Below the pieces are notes generated by a model. That model saw nothing but the letters and a program-made list of their open reading frames with translations. It was not told the origin of the DNA and made no database searches. From assembly GCF_963664735.1 (NCBI RefSeq), contig NZ_OY761553.1, forward strand, positions 4,151,501 through 4,215,500: a stretch of DNA of 64,000 bases. The letters run 5' to 3'. The stretch comes from an uncultured Cohaesibacter sp. (lineage in GTDB: Bacteria > Pseudomonadota > Alphaproteobacteria > Rhizobiales > Cohaesibacteraceae). Shown in pieces: positions 34,203 through 44,300 of the stretch; position 1 is the first letter of the stretch, and the number at the start of each line of letters is the position of its first letter. A program made the translations under genes and the position numbers.

Positions 34203-35084
34203 TCAACCTCCATTTTCATTTTTGAGAAGGCCGGCGAGGTACCAGACGATGAAGATCATCATGATCGCAAACAGAACCGTCGCAATCGCTGCTCCATATC
34301 CGAAGCGATAGGAGAACAGGGATTCTTCATACATTTCATAGGCAAGAACACTGGAAGAGCCGAAGGGGCCGCCAGAGGTCATCACGGAAATGACATCAAA
34401 GGAACGCAAGGCTCCGATCATCGAAATGGCAATCGCAATAAAGCTGACCTGTTTGAGTTGGGGTAGGATGATATGTCTGAGCATCTGCCATCCACGGGCG
34501 TTGTCCACGCGTCCGGCCCCGATGATTTCGGTGTCCAGATTGTTAAGGCCTGCCAAAAAAAGCACCATGCAGAAAGCGACCTGAGGCCAAAGGCCGGCAA
34601 AGACGACGGCAAAGGTCACATATTCTTCGCTTGAAAGCAGGGCCGGTGCCTCAGATCCAAACAACCCGAAAACTTTGGCTAAGAGACCGAAAGTGGGGTC
34701 GTAGAACCAGGTAAAAATAACGCCGACAGTGACCATCGACAGCACCAGCGGCATAAAGAAGAGTGACTTTGCGATGCGCATTCCCGCAATCTTCTGATTC
34801 ACCAACAACGAGATGGCGAGACCGAGCGGAGGAGCAAGCAAGAAGACGATGAGCCAGATGGCATTGTTCTTCAGAGAAGTCCAGAATTGCGGGTCATGCC
34901 ACAATTCGAGATAATTTTGTAATCCGATAAAAACGGGATCACCAAAGCCATCCCACTGGAACATCGAAATCCAGAATGTTCTGAAGGCAGAAAAAACAAT
35001 GACAACAAAAAACAAGATTAGTCCGGGTGCGAGAAGCAAGACCGGCGTCAGCCGTTCTGTAGTCCTGCGTTTGGTCTTGGCCAT
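34203..35084 (-). CDS. CUT1 sugar ABC permease, MalF type (operon B)
   Basis: A 293-aa permease. The start ATG 35084 follows AAGGA; the longer frame to 35150 is rejected. Six helices, with the usual ATPase-docking loop region GAGRVDNARGWQMLRHIILPQL, where the first residues depart from the EAA consensus, and the common MTSGGPFGSS segment. It forms the channel with the MalG-type partner immediately downstream. Confidence 0.91.
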   Translation of the reverse strand: MAKTKRRTTERLTPVLLLAPGLILFFVVIVFSAFRTFWISMFQWDGFGDPVFIGLQNYLELWHDPQFWTSLKNNAIWLIVFLLAPPLGLAISLLVNQKIAGMRIAKSLFFMPLVLSMVTVGVIFTWFYDPTFGLLAKVFGLFGSEAPALLSSEEYVTFAVVFAGLWPQVAFCMVLFLAGLNNLDTEIIGAGRVDNARGWQMLRHIILPQLKQVSFIAIAISMIGALRSFDVISVMTSGGPFGSSSVLAYEMYEESLFSYRFGYGAAIATVLFAIMMIFIVWYLAGLLKNENGG

Positions 35085-35174
35085 GATGCAGTCCTTGTAG
35101 TCTTTAGTGTCTTGATCGTTAAGAGGCTGAGCAGGCAGCCAGAATAGCAAAGATACTCTGACTGCCTTGGGGGA

Positions 35175-36422
35175 TCAGATTGAGCCGTAAGCCCGTTGCC
35201 GGGCACGCTCAATCTGGGGGAGGATGCGATCGATGCGATCTGGGTGAACCATGAATTCCTGGAACCCTTTCATGCCAGCCTGTGCCACATCGGGGTTGGT
35301 ATCACGATCGTAATATTGTGAGGTGCCATCGACAGACTTCATGGCATTAATTGCCATGGCGATAATCGGATCATCGCTCAAATTTATATCTGTACGGGCT
35401 GGCGGGTTACCATCCGGCTTGATGTATTCCGCTAAATTTTCTGGTTGGTAGAAGAAGGAAAGGAATTCCCGGGCGACCTCGGGATTGGGGGCCTGTGCAG
35501 GGATATGAATGGAATCAACTGAGAAGTCTTCATAGCGCCCGATGGATGAATCAATGGTTGGGAAAAGTTTGAACCGAATTTGATCTGTTTCTTCTGCTGG
35601 TGTGACCTGTTTTACAAAGCTACCCAGATCAAGCATGGCGGCTCGCTTTTGCACCATGGCCGAAGCTGCCTGTTCCCAGGCGTAGGAGGTGGCGTTTTCG
35701 GTAAACAGTCCCGCATTGATGAGCTCTGCCCATTTGTTCAGAACTGACGCGACTTTAGCGTCTGTGTAGGCAACCTTGCCCTCCATAAGTGCTTTATGGA
35801 ATTCGAGTCCATTGATGCGCAGGTTCATATGATCGAACCAACCGCCAGCAGGCCACATGTTTTTGATGCCCATGCTGATCGGCGTCAGGCCGGCAGCTTT
35901 AGCCTTATCGCCCAGTGTAAAGAAGTCGTCAAATGTTTCGGGGGGCGTCAGGCCGAATTCATCAAATGTATCCTGACGATAGAACAGGCCCCACAAAATA
36001 CCCGCAACCGGTAGGCCATATTGCTTGCCATCAACGGTCACTGCCCCCATTGCAGGGACAACGTCTGCCCATTTTTCCTTAGCAACCAGATCCGTGATGT
36101 CGGCGAAGAGATTGCGTTTCACAAATCCCTGCATCCGCTCACCGGAGAACCAGAAGCAAATATCCGGTGGGCTTGCGACAAGATAATTGCGAATAGCAGT
36201 TTTGTGAGCCTCGTGATCCATATTGTTTACCGAGACTTTTACGCCGGCAGTCTTGCCAAAATCATTGGCTATTCTCTCCAAAGCAGCTCGCTGCATCGGG
36301 TTGCTTCTATTAGAGATGATGACCAATTCACGCGTTTTGGCAATAGCTGGCACCGCAAGAGATAGTGAAACTCCTGCGGTTGCGGTCAAAAATGACCTTC
36401 TAGATAAAATGATATTTGCCAT
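35175..36422 (-). CDS. Sugar ABC transporter substrate-binding protein (operon B), Tat-type signal
   Basis: A 415-aa family-1 binding protein. ATG 36422 is chosen because GGAGGAAAC precedes it; an ATG four codons earlier lies inside that ribosome site. The N-terminus carries SRRSFLTATAGVSLSLAVPAIA, a twin-arginine signal, unlike the Sec signals of operons A and C. The mature part has the family features DICFWFSGER, GLPVAGILWGLFYR and RAAMLDLGSF. First gene of operon B, controlled by a palindrome 58 nt upstream. Confidence 0.91.
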   Translation of the reverse strand: MANIILSRRSFLTATAGVSLSLAVPAIAKTRELVIISNRSNPMQRAALERIANDFGKTAGVKVSVNNMDHEAHKTAIRNYLVASPPDICFWFSGERMQGFVKRNLFADITDLVAKEKWADVVPAMGAVTVDGKQYGLPVAGILWGLFYRQDTFDEFGLTPPETFDDFFTLGDKAKAAGLTPISMGIKNMWPAGGWFDHMNLRINGLEFHKALMEGKVAYTDAKVASVLNKWAELINAGLFTENATSYAWEQAASAMVQKRAAMLDLGSFVKQVTPAEETDQIRFKLFPTIDSSIGRYEDFSVDSIHIPAQAPNPEVAREFLSFFYQPENLAEYIKPDGNPPARTDINLSDDPIIAMAINAMKSVDGTSQYYDRDTNPDVAQAGMKGFQEFMVHPDRIDRILPQIERARQRAYGSI

Positions 36423-36479
36423 AGTTTCCTCCATTTACGGCTCGCCCAAACCATCACATGAGCAAAGTTAGGTGTCAAG

Positions 36480-36496
36480 TTAATTTATTAAATTAA
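36480..36496. promoter_or_regulatory. Perfect 17-bp palindrome, likely ROK operator
   Basis: TTAATTTATTAAATTAA has perfect 8-bp arms around one T and lies 58 nt upstream of the first gene of operon B. AT-rich palindromes of this form are typical targets of NagC/XylR-type ROK repressors, one of which is encoded at the other end of the operon. Confidence 0.6.
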
Positions 36497-36518
36497 TTAA
36501 TATGACATTCTCTTTTTT

Positions 36519-36827
36519 GTGGCAGGCGTCCACCCCATCGTTTACGTAGCGAACGTCATTCTTTTCGAGACGCTAGAACGCCTCGTTGATCTGATAATAT
36601 CGGGTCAGAGGTGCAGACTTATCGTAGAGACGAAGCGTGAGCTGAAACGACGATCAGCGATAGTGGTTACCATCGGCCACATGAAAACAGATGGAAGACT
36701 TGGCTGGAACTTCCTCAATGGCATAGATGGCGATGCCATCAGCGCCCTATCGGCAGCTGCTGGCCACAACCGGCACCTGAACCTTAATGCTCTGGTGTTA
36801 TTTGGCATGGTTTCGCTGGTTCATTGA
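36519..36827 (+). pseudogene. IS5-type transposase C-terminal remnant
   Basis: Codons at about 36620-36760 give ETKRELKRRSAIVVTIGHMK then GWNFLNGIDGDAISALSAAAGHN, matching the C-terminal block of IS5-type transposases (RRRSAIEPVIGHLK...GRDGDRINAVLAAAGYN). The catalytic Glu expected in SAIEP is Val here and the rest of the gene is gone. The fragment starts with a sequence also present at 23170. Confidence 0.65.
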
Positions 36828-36923
36828 GGGATTCTCTTACGGACGCATTAAGGGTCAATTCCCAACTAACTGAGGTTGGTCATGAATACGTGATGCAAAC
36901 CTGTCTTAATCATCACGGATACT

Positions 36924-38255
36924 CTACAGATCACTTCTCTGGCGAGGAAACCTAATTTCCACTACCAACCCGTGAGGAAGATTATCTCTGATCGACAAAC
37001 AGCCTTCGTGCGCGTGGGCTATTCTCTGAGCAATCGACAATCCTAGGCCAAGTCCACCACCTTTGTCCGGATCTCTGGATGGATCTGCCTTGAAAAATGG
37101 CTCTACGACTTTTTGTTTGAGGGTGTCAGGTAGCCCCGGACCCATATCTCGAACCTGAATTGAAACGAAATCTTCGTCAACCTGCCCAAGCAGAAGCTCA
37201 ATTTCATTTGAATAATGCGAGGCATTGTCGATAAGATTTGCGACAGCGCGAGTGATATTTCGTGGTTGACACATGCATATAAGGCGAGAAGGCCCAGAGA
37301 ATGAAACCTTCACGCCGATATCCGTGAAATCAGAAGTTATCGTTTGCAAAAGACTGCTCAAATCGAGTTTCTTGAATAGGACAGAAGAGTTAGGCTCTAC
37401 CGTTTTCAGATACAGCATGGTTTCATCAACCATCGAAGTGAGAGTCGAAATGTCTCGCAACAACAACGGCCTCAAGTCAGAATCAAGCGATCGTTCAGCA
37501 CGCATGCGCAACCTTGTTAGCGGCGTACGAAGATCATGCCCAAGAGAACGCAGCATCATCGTTCTTTTTTCCGCCATGCCTCTGACACGCATTTGCATCG
37601 TGTTGAGAGAGTCTCTTAAACTGCAAAATTCCAAAGCCCCTTGTGTTTCAAACAGCTCTTGAGTGTCTTCAAGCGCGCTGATCCTTTGTGCTTCTTCCGC
37701 AAATTTAGAAATTGGAGCTGTGAAAATATAGCTCAAATAGTATGAAAGAAGCAAAATAGGAACAATAACCAAGCAAGTGATAATCATAACCGGTAAAAAC
37801 GACCATACTTGGTATTCGTTCTGAAGTAGATTTTTATAGAAAATTATGGAGTATGAATCGCTAATTCTAATTTTTATTATATCTGTATTATTATTACCAA
37901 TATCATGTCTTATTTTTTCAATTAAAATATTCAAATCAACATTGTTGGCATGTGAGGGAAACCTAAGATCGATGTCATCGGAACTCAAATCGTCAGTTAC
38001 CCTGACGGACAATCCAAGTCGTGATGCCGCATCCTCAATGAGCTTTGGTTGCCCCTCAGAACAATAATTGGCGCATTGCCCTGCAATCAGGAGGATTTTC
38101 CCCGCCTGAGACAAGAGCGCTTCCTGCTGCTTGTGACGCGCCTCGCGCAATGTGCCGTGAATGGACGCAAAAGAACCGAGCAGGGCTATAGGGATCACTG
38201 CCAACAGGAAAATCTGCGTTCTCATCGATGAAAAATGCAAGCGAGTGAACATCAT
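36924..38255 (-). CDS. Sensor histidine kinase, EnvZ-like
   Basis: A 443-aa inner-membrane sensor: helices at about 13-31 and 152-175 enclosing a 120-residue periplasmic sensor, a HAMP segment (about 176-228), a dimerisation/phosphoacceptor domain with His240 in SLGHDLRTPLTRLR, and an ATPase domain with NLIDNASHYS (N box), RDMGPGLP (G1) and GGGLGLGLSIA (G2). Its start overlaps the response regulator stop (ATGA), so they form one operon. The periplasmic domain has two Cys near position 61-65 (CANYC). Signal unknown; the neighbouring envelope and efflux genes are candidate targets. Confidence 0.92.
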   Translation of the reverse strand: MMFTRLHFSSMRTQIFLLAVIPIALLGSFASIHGTLREARHKQQEALLSQAGKILLIAGQCANYCSEGQPKLIEDAASRLGLSVRVTDDLSSDDIDLRFPSHANNVDLNILIEKIRHDIGNNNTDIIKIRISDSYSIIFYKNLLQNEYQVWSFLPVMIITCLVIVPILLLSYYLSYIFTAPISKFAEEAQRISALEDTQELFETQGALEFCSLRDSLNTMQMRVRGMAEKRTMMLRSLGHDLRTPLTRLRMRAERSLDSDLRPLLLRDISTLTSMVDETMLYLKTVEPNSSVLFKKLDLSSLLQTITSDFTDIGVKVSFSGPSRLICMCQPRNITRAVANLIDNASHYSNEIELLLGQVDEDFVSIQVRDMGPGLPDTLKQKVVEPFFKADPSRDPDKGGGLGLGLSIAQRIAHAHEGCLSIRDNLPHGLVVEIRFPRQRSDL

Positions 38256-39007
38256 AGCCGCGTAATCGCCGGAGTGAACAAATAGCCTCCCAGACGCACT
38301 GTTTTGATCAATTTCGGCTTTTTTGCATCAGGTTCAAGCTTTTGCCGCAGGCGGCTGACATGAACATCAATGCTGCGTGGAACCGGGCCAGCTGATCCCG
38401 CATGCGTGAGTGCCAGTAACTTTTTGCGTGTCATCACCTGACCCGAATGCTGACAAAATGCTAGCAGCAGATCAAATTCGGCCGTTGTCATGGTGATCTC
38501 CACACCATCCGGATCATACAGTTGGCGGGTATTGGGCTCGAGCCTCCATCCGAGAAAGGACAAGACCGACTGGGTTTCTTGATGCGGATTGTTGTAGGAC
38601 GCCCTCCGAAGCAATGATTTCACGCGTGCCACCAATTCGCGCGATTTGAAAGGCTTTGTAACATAGTCGTCAGCTCCGAGTTCCAGTCCGACGACCCGAT
38701 CTGTATCTTCGCCCATTGCAGTGAGCATCAGTATGGGAGTTTTACGGGTTGTTCGAATTCTTCGGCAGATACTGAAGCCATCCTCGCCTGGCAACATGAT
38801 ATCTAGAAGGATGAGATCAACACGGCCCCTGTTCAGCAAATTGTCGAGCTCTATGCTTGAGGCAGCCAAGGAAACTGAGTACCCGTTTTCAGATAGGAGT
38901 TCTGCCAGCAATTGTGCGATGCCGGGGTCGTCCTCGACCACAACCAAGTGCGCAGCCGCAAAGGCGTCTCCTGCCCTTTCTGAGGTCATGTCAATCATGA
39001 CTACCAT
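38252..39007 (-). CDS. OmpR-family response regulator
   Basis: A 251-aa regulator with receiver domain (phospho-acceptor Asp69 in LILLDIMLPGEDG, conserved Lys in TKPFKSREL) and a winged-helix DNA-binding domain (about 150-245; DLLLAFCQHSGQVMTRKKLLALTH, RSIDVHVSRLRQKLE). It is the first gene of the two-component operon. Starts at 39007, 38998 or 38989 are all possible. It is divergent from the MipA-like gene, which shares its 200-nt upstream region. Confidence 0.92.
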   Translation of the reverse strand: MVVMIDMTSERAGDAFAAAHLVVVEDDPGIAQLLAELLSENGYSVSLAASSIELDNLLNRGRVDLILLDIMLPGEDGFSICRRIRTTRKTPILMLTAMGEDTDRVVGLELGADDYVTKPFKSRELVARVKSLLRRASYNNPHQETQSVLSFLGWRLEPNTRQLYDPDGVEITMTTAEFDLLLAFCQHSGQVMTRKKLLALTHAGSAGPVPRSIDVHVSRLRQKLEPDAKKPKLIKTVRLGGYLFTPAITRL

Positions 39008-39210
39008 CTTTCAGTGTCTTCGCTGCCGGAACAATCATTGCAGAAACACTATACTCTATAAAGAAATTTACCCGCTGTTACATCATTTGCAACAAAACTT
39101 AACATTTCAAAACACACCGAAATGGCGGTCGTGGGATAATCACTCGAGTTACAACGCCAAGGGCGAAGTGTTTCGTGTTCAACTGAATGCGGCTTTATTG
39201 GAGAAAATCT

Positions 39211-40047
39211 ATGAAATGTGTTCCGCTTGGGCTTAAGCTGCTTCAGGTCAGTTTGTCAATCGGCATTGCGGGTGTTGTCTGTCATCCCGCAAGACTACTT
39301 GCCGCAGACCTTCCGTCGGAGGGAGCAATCTACAGCGAACCTCAGTCTAGCGGAACAGAAAATCAGCCCGACAACTGGAATCTGGTTCTGGGGGGCGGAG
39401 CTTTGCTTTCGTCGGAATTTGAAGGATCGGACAAATTCAAGGGTACGCCGTTTCCGGTGGTTTTCGCTTCCTACAAGGACTGGATCTTTTTTGACCCTAG
39501 CGGATTGACTGCAAGTGTTTATCAGACAAATGGGTTCAGTTTAGCGGTTCGGGCAGGTTATGACCTGGGTCGCAAGGAAGACGATTCCGACTATCTCAAG
39601 GGGATGGGTGATATCGATGCTGGTGGTGTGGTTGGTGCTAAACTCGATTATCGCGTTGGCGATTTCGGAGTCTATTCTTCGGTCGATAAAATCGTAGGCG
39701 GAAGCGATGGTCTCCAGGCAAAGATAGGAGCAGAGGTCTCGCACAGCTTTGACCGATTTAGGATTGGTGCCGGTGTCTCCACGACATGGGCAGATGACCA
39801 GTATATGGAAGAGTATTTTGGCGTCTCATCAGCTCAGTCGCTGCGATCAGGCTTGCCGACCTATGAAGCCAAGGCCGGTTTCAAACGTGTCGACTTTACC
39901 GCCTCTGCCACTTACCAGATCACCGATCACTGGTTGGTCCGGGGTGAAGCTGGTGTCGGTCAACTCCTTGGCGATGCTGCAGATAGTCCGATAGTGCAAG
40001 ACAAGTTTCAGCCATCCGGGATGCTGTCGATTGGATACAAATTCTAA
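39211..40047 (+). CDS. MipA/OmpV-family outer membrane protein
   Basis: A 278-aa protein from ATG 39211 (GGAGAAA upstream). Signal peptide about 1-32 (hydrophobic core LQVSLSIGIAGVV, cleavage near LLAADLP). The rest is a beta-barrel with alternating strands and a C-terminal Phe (SIGYKF), and the MipA/OmpV opening WNLVLGGGALLSSEFEGSDKFKGTPFPVV. Family members are outer-membrane scaffold or adaptation proteins, often under two-component control. It is divergent from the OmpR-type regulator gene and may be part of its regulon. Confidence 0.88.
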   Translation: MKCVPLGLKLLQVSLSIGIAGVVCHPARLLAADLPSEGAIYSEPQSSGTENQPDNWNLVLGGGALLSSEFEGSDKFKGTPFPVVFASYKDWIFFDPSGLTASVYQTNGFSLAVRAGYDLGRKEDDSDYLKGMGDIDAGGVVGAKLDYRVGDFGVYSSVDKIVGGSDGLQAKIGAEVSHSFDRFRIGAGVSTTWADDQYMEEYFGVSSAQSLRSGLPTYEAKAGFKRVDFTASATYQITDHWLVRGEAGVGQLLGDAADSPIVQDKFQPSGMLSIGYKF

Positions 40048-40287
40048 ACTTTTTCTCTGCTGGTTGCGGTTTGGCAAGGCAAGCGTGGCATCACATCGAG
40101 TGATGTTTGTCTTGCACATCTGTTCAGGACGTTCGCATTAACAAGATACGTTTTACCAATCCCCAATTTCTTCAAATCACACTAATGTCAATCTATCGGG
40201 CTTTTATTCTTTGCGAGTTAAGCTTCCACAACGTGGCGCTCGATCAACTATTTCGAGAATGGCAAAAGAAAGTGAGGAACCGCGAAT

Positions 40288-41338
40288 ATGAAAATGGTCT
40301 ATTTCCTTTCGGCTCTTGCTGGGCTGCTATTCTTGAACGGGGCGTTGGCCGCTTCTCCACCACGACCAGTCAAACTGATCGCAGTGGAACCAACACAAGA
40401 AACAACACAACGTCGTTTTTTCGGTCAAGTCCGTGCACGAGAAACAGTAGACCTTGCTTTTCAGGTTGGCGGCCAAATAGTCGAATTTCCGGTCAAAGAA
40501 GGCACTCGACTGAATAAGGGTGTGTTGGTCGCACAGCTTGATCTTGACAGTTTCGAGAGAGCTTTCAAAGAAGCTCAAATAAATCTACATAAGGCAGAAC
40601 GAGAACTGCGAAGATTTGAAAAGCTGGAGGGCACCAGCGTTTCCCGCACTCAGGTCGAAGATGCCCAGACAACATACGCCCTCGCCCAAATGGAAGTAGA
40701 GCGTGCCCGCCAACAACTTAACGACGCATCGCTTGCAACTCCGTTTGACGCTCTCGTCGCTCGACGAGAAGTTAGCAATTTCTCGACGGTTTCAGCCGGA
40801 ACCGCCGTGGTTCGCCTTCAGGATGTTTCCGAATTGCGCGTGGATATCGAGATACCGGAAATTCTGGCTCAACGTTCCACAAACGGCAATATCACCTTCA
40901 GTGCCTCATTTCCCGGAATTGAAGCTGCATATCCTCTTGAGATTCGCGAGTTCGAAACTGATGCAAGAAACGTCACCCAAACATATCAATTGACACTCGC
41001 CTTGACCGATTATCCTAATGATCATCACATTTTTCCGGGCTCATCGGTAACAGTCACCGTTGCAGCTATGTCCAAGCAACCGGATCGCATCTTGTTACCC
41101 AAGACAGCGTTTGGTTTATAGCGCTGACGGAAAACCGAGTGTGATGGTATATTCGCCTGATCAGGAAAACCAGCACATAGGAACAGTTTCTTTGGTCCCT
41201 GTGACGATTCGGTTAGCTGAAGACGCGAGCATCATTCTTGAAGATGGTCTCAATGAAGGAGCCGAGATCGTGGCAACTGGCGCTTCGCTTCTCGAAGAAG
41301 GACAAACGGTCCGCCGCTTCGAAGGGATTGGAAAATAA
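40288..41338 (+). pseudogene. RND efflux periplasmic adaptor, frameshifted near C-terminus
   Basis: The first frame (277 aa, 40288-41121) has a signal peptide (LAGLLFLNGALAA), lipoyl halves around a coiled-coil hairpin (about 85-150) and a barrel domain, and stops at TAG 41121 just after LLPKTAFGL. The missing membrane-proximal domain continues in another frame (VYSADGKPSVMVYS to RRFEGIGK, stop 41338), giving a normal length of about 350 aa if a single indel between about 41096 and 41122 is corrected. Either a genuine mutation or an assembly error. It directly precedes the intact pump gene. Known role: link between RND pump and outer-membrane channel. Confidence 0.85.
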
Positions 41339-41341
41339 TCC

Positions 41342-44300
41342 ATGTCAATCGCGTCTATTTCCCTTGCCCGTACCTCCATAGACAAGTCGCTTTTAACATG
41401 GATCCTCATTCTGGGCTGCCTGATTGGTGGGGCATGGGGTTTCGTTTCGATGGGGCGCCTTGAAGATCCAGCCTTTTCCATCAAGACCGCAGTCATCATC
41501 ACACAATATCCCGGTGCCTCTGCTGAAGATGTCGCTCGAGAAGTCTCTGAACCACTGGAATCCGCTATCCAGCAAATGTCTGAAATCGACTATATCACCT
41601 CTTCAAATTCTCCGGGGCTTAGTCGTATTTCTGTGAATATCCGGATGGAATTTGGACCCGACGAGCTCCCCCAGATCTGGGATAAATTGCGACACCGGGT
41701 ATCCGACGCGACTAGCGATTTGCCCGAAGGAGCGCACGAACCACAGGTGAATGATGGGTTCGGCGACGTCTATGGGATATTTATGGCGGTGACTGCGCCG
41801 GGATTTTCAGATTCCGAAATCCATGATCTGGCTCGCTACTTAAGACGTAACCTACTAGCGATCAATGGCGTAGCCAGCGTTGAGCTGGATGGTCTGCCTG
41901 AAGAAGTGATCTATGTTGAACCACGTCAAGCGATTCTCAATAATCTCGGTCTCTCTCCAACTACTATTATACAAGCCATCAGTACGGCCAATCCGGTCAA
42001 CAATACTGGAGCCTTGCATGATCAAGGGAAAATCACTCGTATTGCCGCTCCAAAAGGATCGACCACTGTCGAGCAAATCGGCAATTTGACAATTGGTGCT
42101 TCTAGTAAACTCATTTCCATACACGACTTTGCAAAGGTCTACAGGGCTAGAACCGAGACCCCCAACCGCCTGATCCGGTTTGCGGGGGAGCAGGCTTTCA
42201 CCATCGGCATATCGGGGCGAGAGGATCTCAACATCGTCGATATTGGACATCGTGTTGACGTCAGACTCGAAGAATTGATGCAAGATATCCCGTATGGCAT
42301 CGAGTTTCACCCGATCTATCAGCAGCATCTGGTTGTCGAACAGGCATCGAATGACTTTCTCATCAATCTGGCCCTGTCCGTTTCTATCGTTGTTGCTATT
42401 CTCGGCCTCTTTATGGGATGGCGCGCTGCCATTGTCGTTGGTTCAACGCTGCTGCTGACGGTGGTCGGGACATTGTTTTTTATGGCCTGGTTCGGAATCG
42501 AAATGCAGCGCATTTCACTAGGCGCTCTCATCATTGCCATGGGGATGTTGGTAGACAATGCCATCGTTGTCGCTGAGGGAATGCAGAGCGAGATGAAGCT
42601 GGGGAAATCCTCGCGTGATGCCGTCGAATTGGTTGCCGACAAAACCCAGATCCCCCTGCTTGGTGCTACTGTGATCGCCATAATGGCCTTTGCGGGCATT
42701 GGCCTTAGCTCTGATGCAACGGGCGAATTTCTTTTCTCCCTGTTTGCTGTCATCGCCATATCCTTGCTGCTGTCCTGGGTGCTGGCCGTCACGGTAACCC
42801 CGCTCCTGGGGCATTATCTGTTTCAGAGCGGCAAAGATGCCGACCAAGACCCCTATGGCGGTGTGGTGTTTAAGGCCTATGGCGCACTTCTTCGCGGAGC
42901 GTTGTATCTGCGCTGGCCCGTTGTTGGAGCTCTCATTCTGATTACGGCCTTCTGTTTTATTGGTTTCGGACAGGTGAAACAGGAGTTCTTTCCTCCCAGC
43001 AACACACCTTTGTTCTTCGTGCATTACAAATTGCCTCAAGGCGCCGACATCAATAAGACCTCTGATGACATGCGCATATTGGAAGACTGGCTTTCAAAGC
43101 GGGATGAGGTTGTCTCAACTACGACCTTCATTGGCCGTGGAGCTTCTCGGTTCATGTTGACCTATCAGGCTGAAGAAAGCCTTTTGAGCTATGGCCATCT
43201 GATTGTCAGGGCAAGAAATCTGGAGGATATTCCGCTCCTGCGTCATGATTTGACGGCCTTTGCGAAAGGGGCCTTGCCGGATGGTTTGTTCCGAACCGAA
43301 CGCCTTGCCTTTGGTCCGGGCGGCGGCACCCCCATTCAGGGGCGGTTCTCCGGGCAGGATCCTGTCAAGCTGCGTCAACTCACGCAGGAAGCAAAAGAAA
43401 GAATGCTCGCCGCGTCTGACCGGGTAGAGAATGTGCGGCAGGATTGGTATGAACAAGAGCTGGTCTTGCATCCCGATTTTGCCGAGGATCAAGCACTTAT
43501 TGCGGGCATTTCGCGCTCGGATATATCCAACACGCTGCAAATGGCAACCGAAGGTCTCGTGGCAGGGATCTATCGCGAGGATGAGCGCCGAATTCCCGTC
43601 ATGCTTCACACCCCTAGCGGCGATACCAAACAGGCGACACAGCTTCTGGATCAACCTGTCTATTCTCCAACGGCGGGTAGATATGTTCCCATCTCAGGTG
43701 TTGTGACGGGGCTCTCCTACGAGGTTGAAAACACCCATATCCAACGCCGGGATCGGATTTACACCCAAACGCTCGTTTCGGGTGTTACCGATGGAGCAAA
43801 TGCCGCTTCCGTTTTTGAAGAAATCCGACCTGCAATCGAGACAATGGATTTACCGCCTGGCTATCATTTCGAGTGGGGAGGCGAGTATGAAACACAATCC
43901 AAGGCACAGGAAAGTCTTGGCCTGAAGCTGCCGGTGACTCTGGTCGTCATGATCGTGATCTCGATCCTGTTGTTCGGCAAGCTGCGCCAACCCCTGATCA
44001 TCTGGCTGCTTGTACCAATGGCCGTCAACGGCGTGACGATTGGCTTGCTGGCAACAGGCACACCATTCTCCTTCACAGCGCTTTTAGGGCTTCTTAGTCT
44101 GTCGGGCATGCTGATCAAGAATGGGATCGTGCTGGTAGAAGAGATTGATCTCGTCTGGCAGGGCGATTTGGGTCTTACAGATGCGATCGTCAGGGCATCG
44201 ACAACTCGGGTCCGCCCTGTTCTATTGGCTGCTGTCACAACCATTCTGGGCATGCTGCCTCTGTTGTGGGATGCTTTTTTTGCCTCAATGGCTGTAACAA

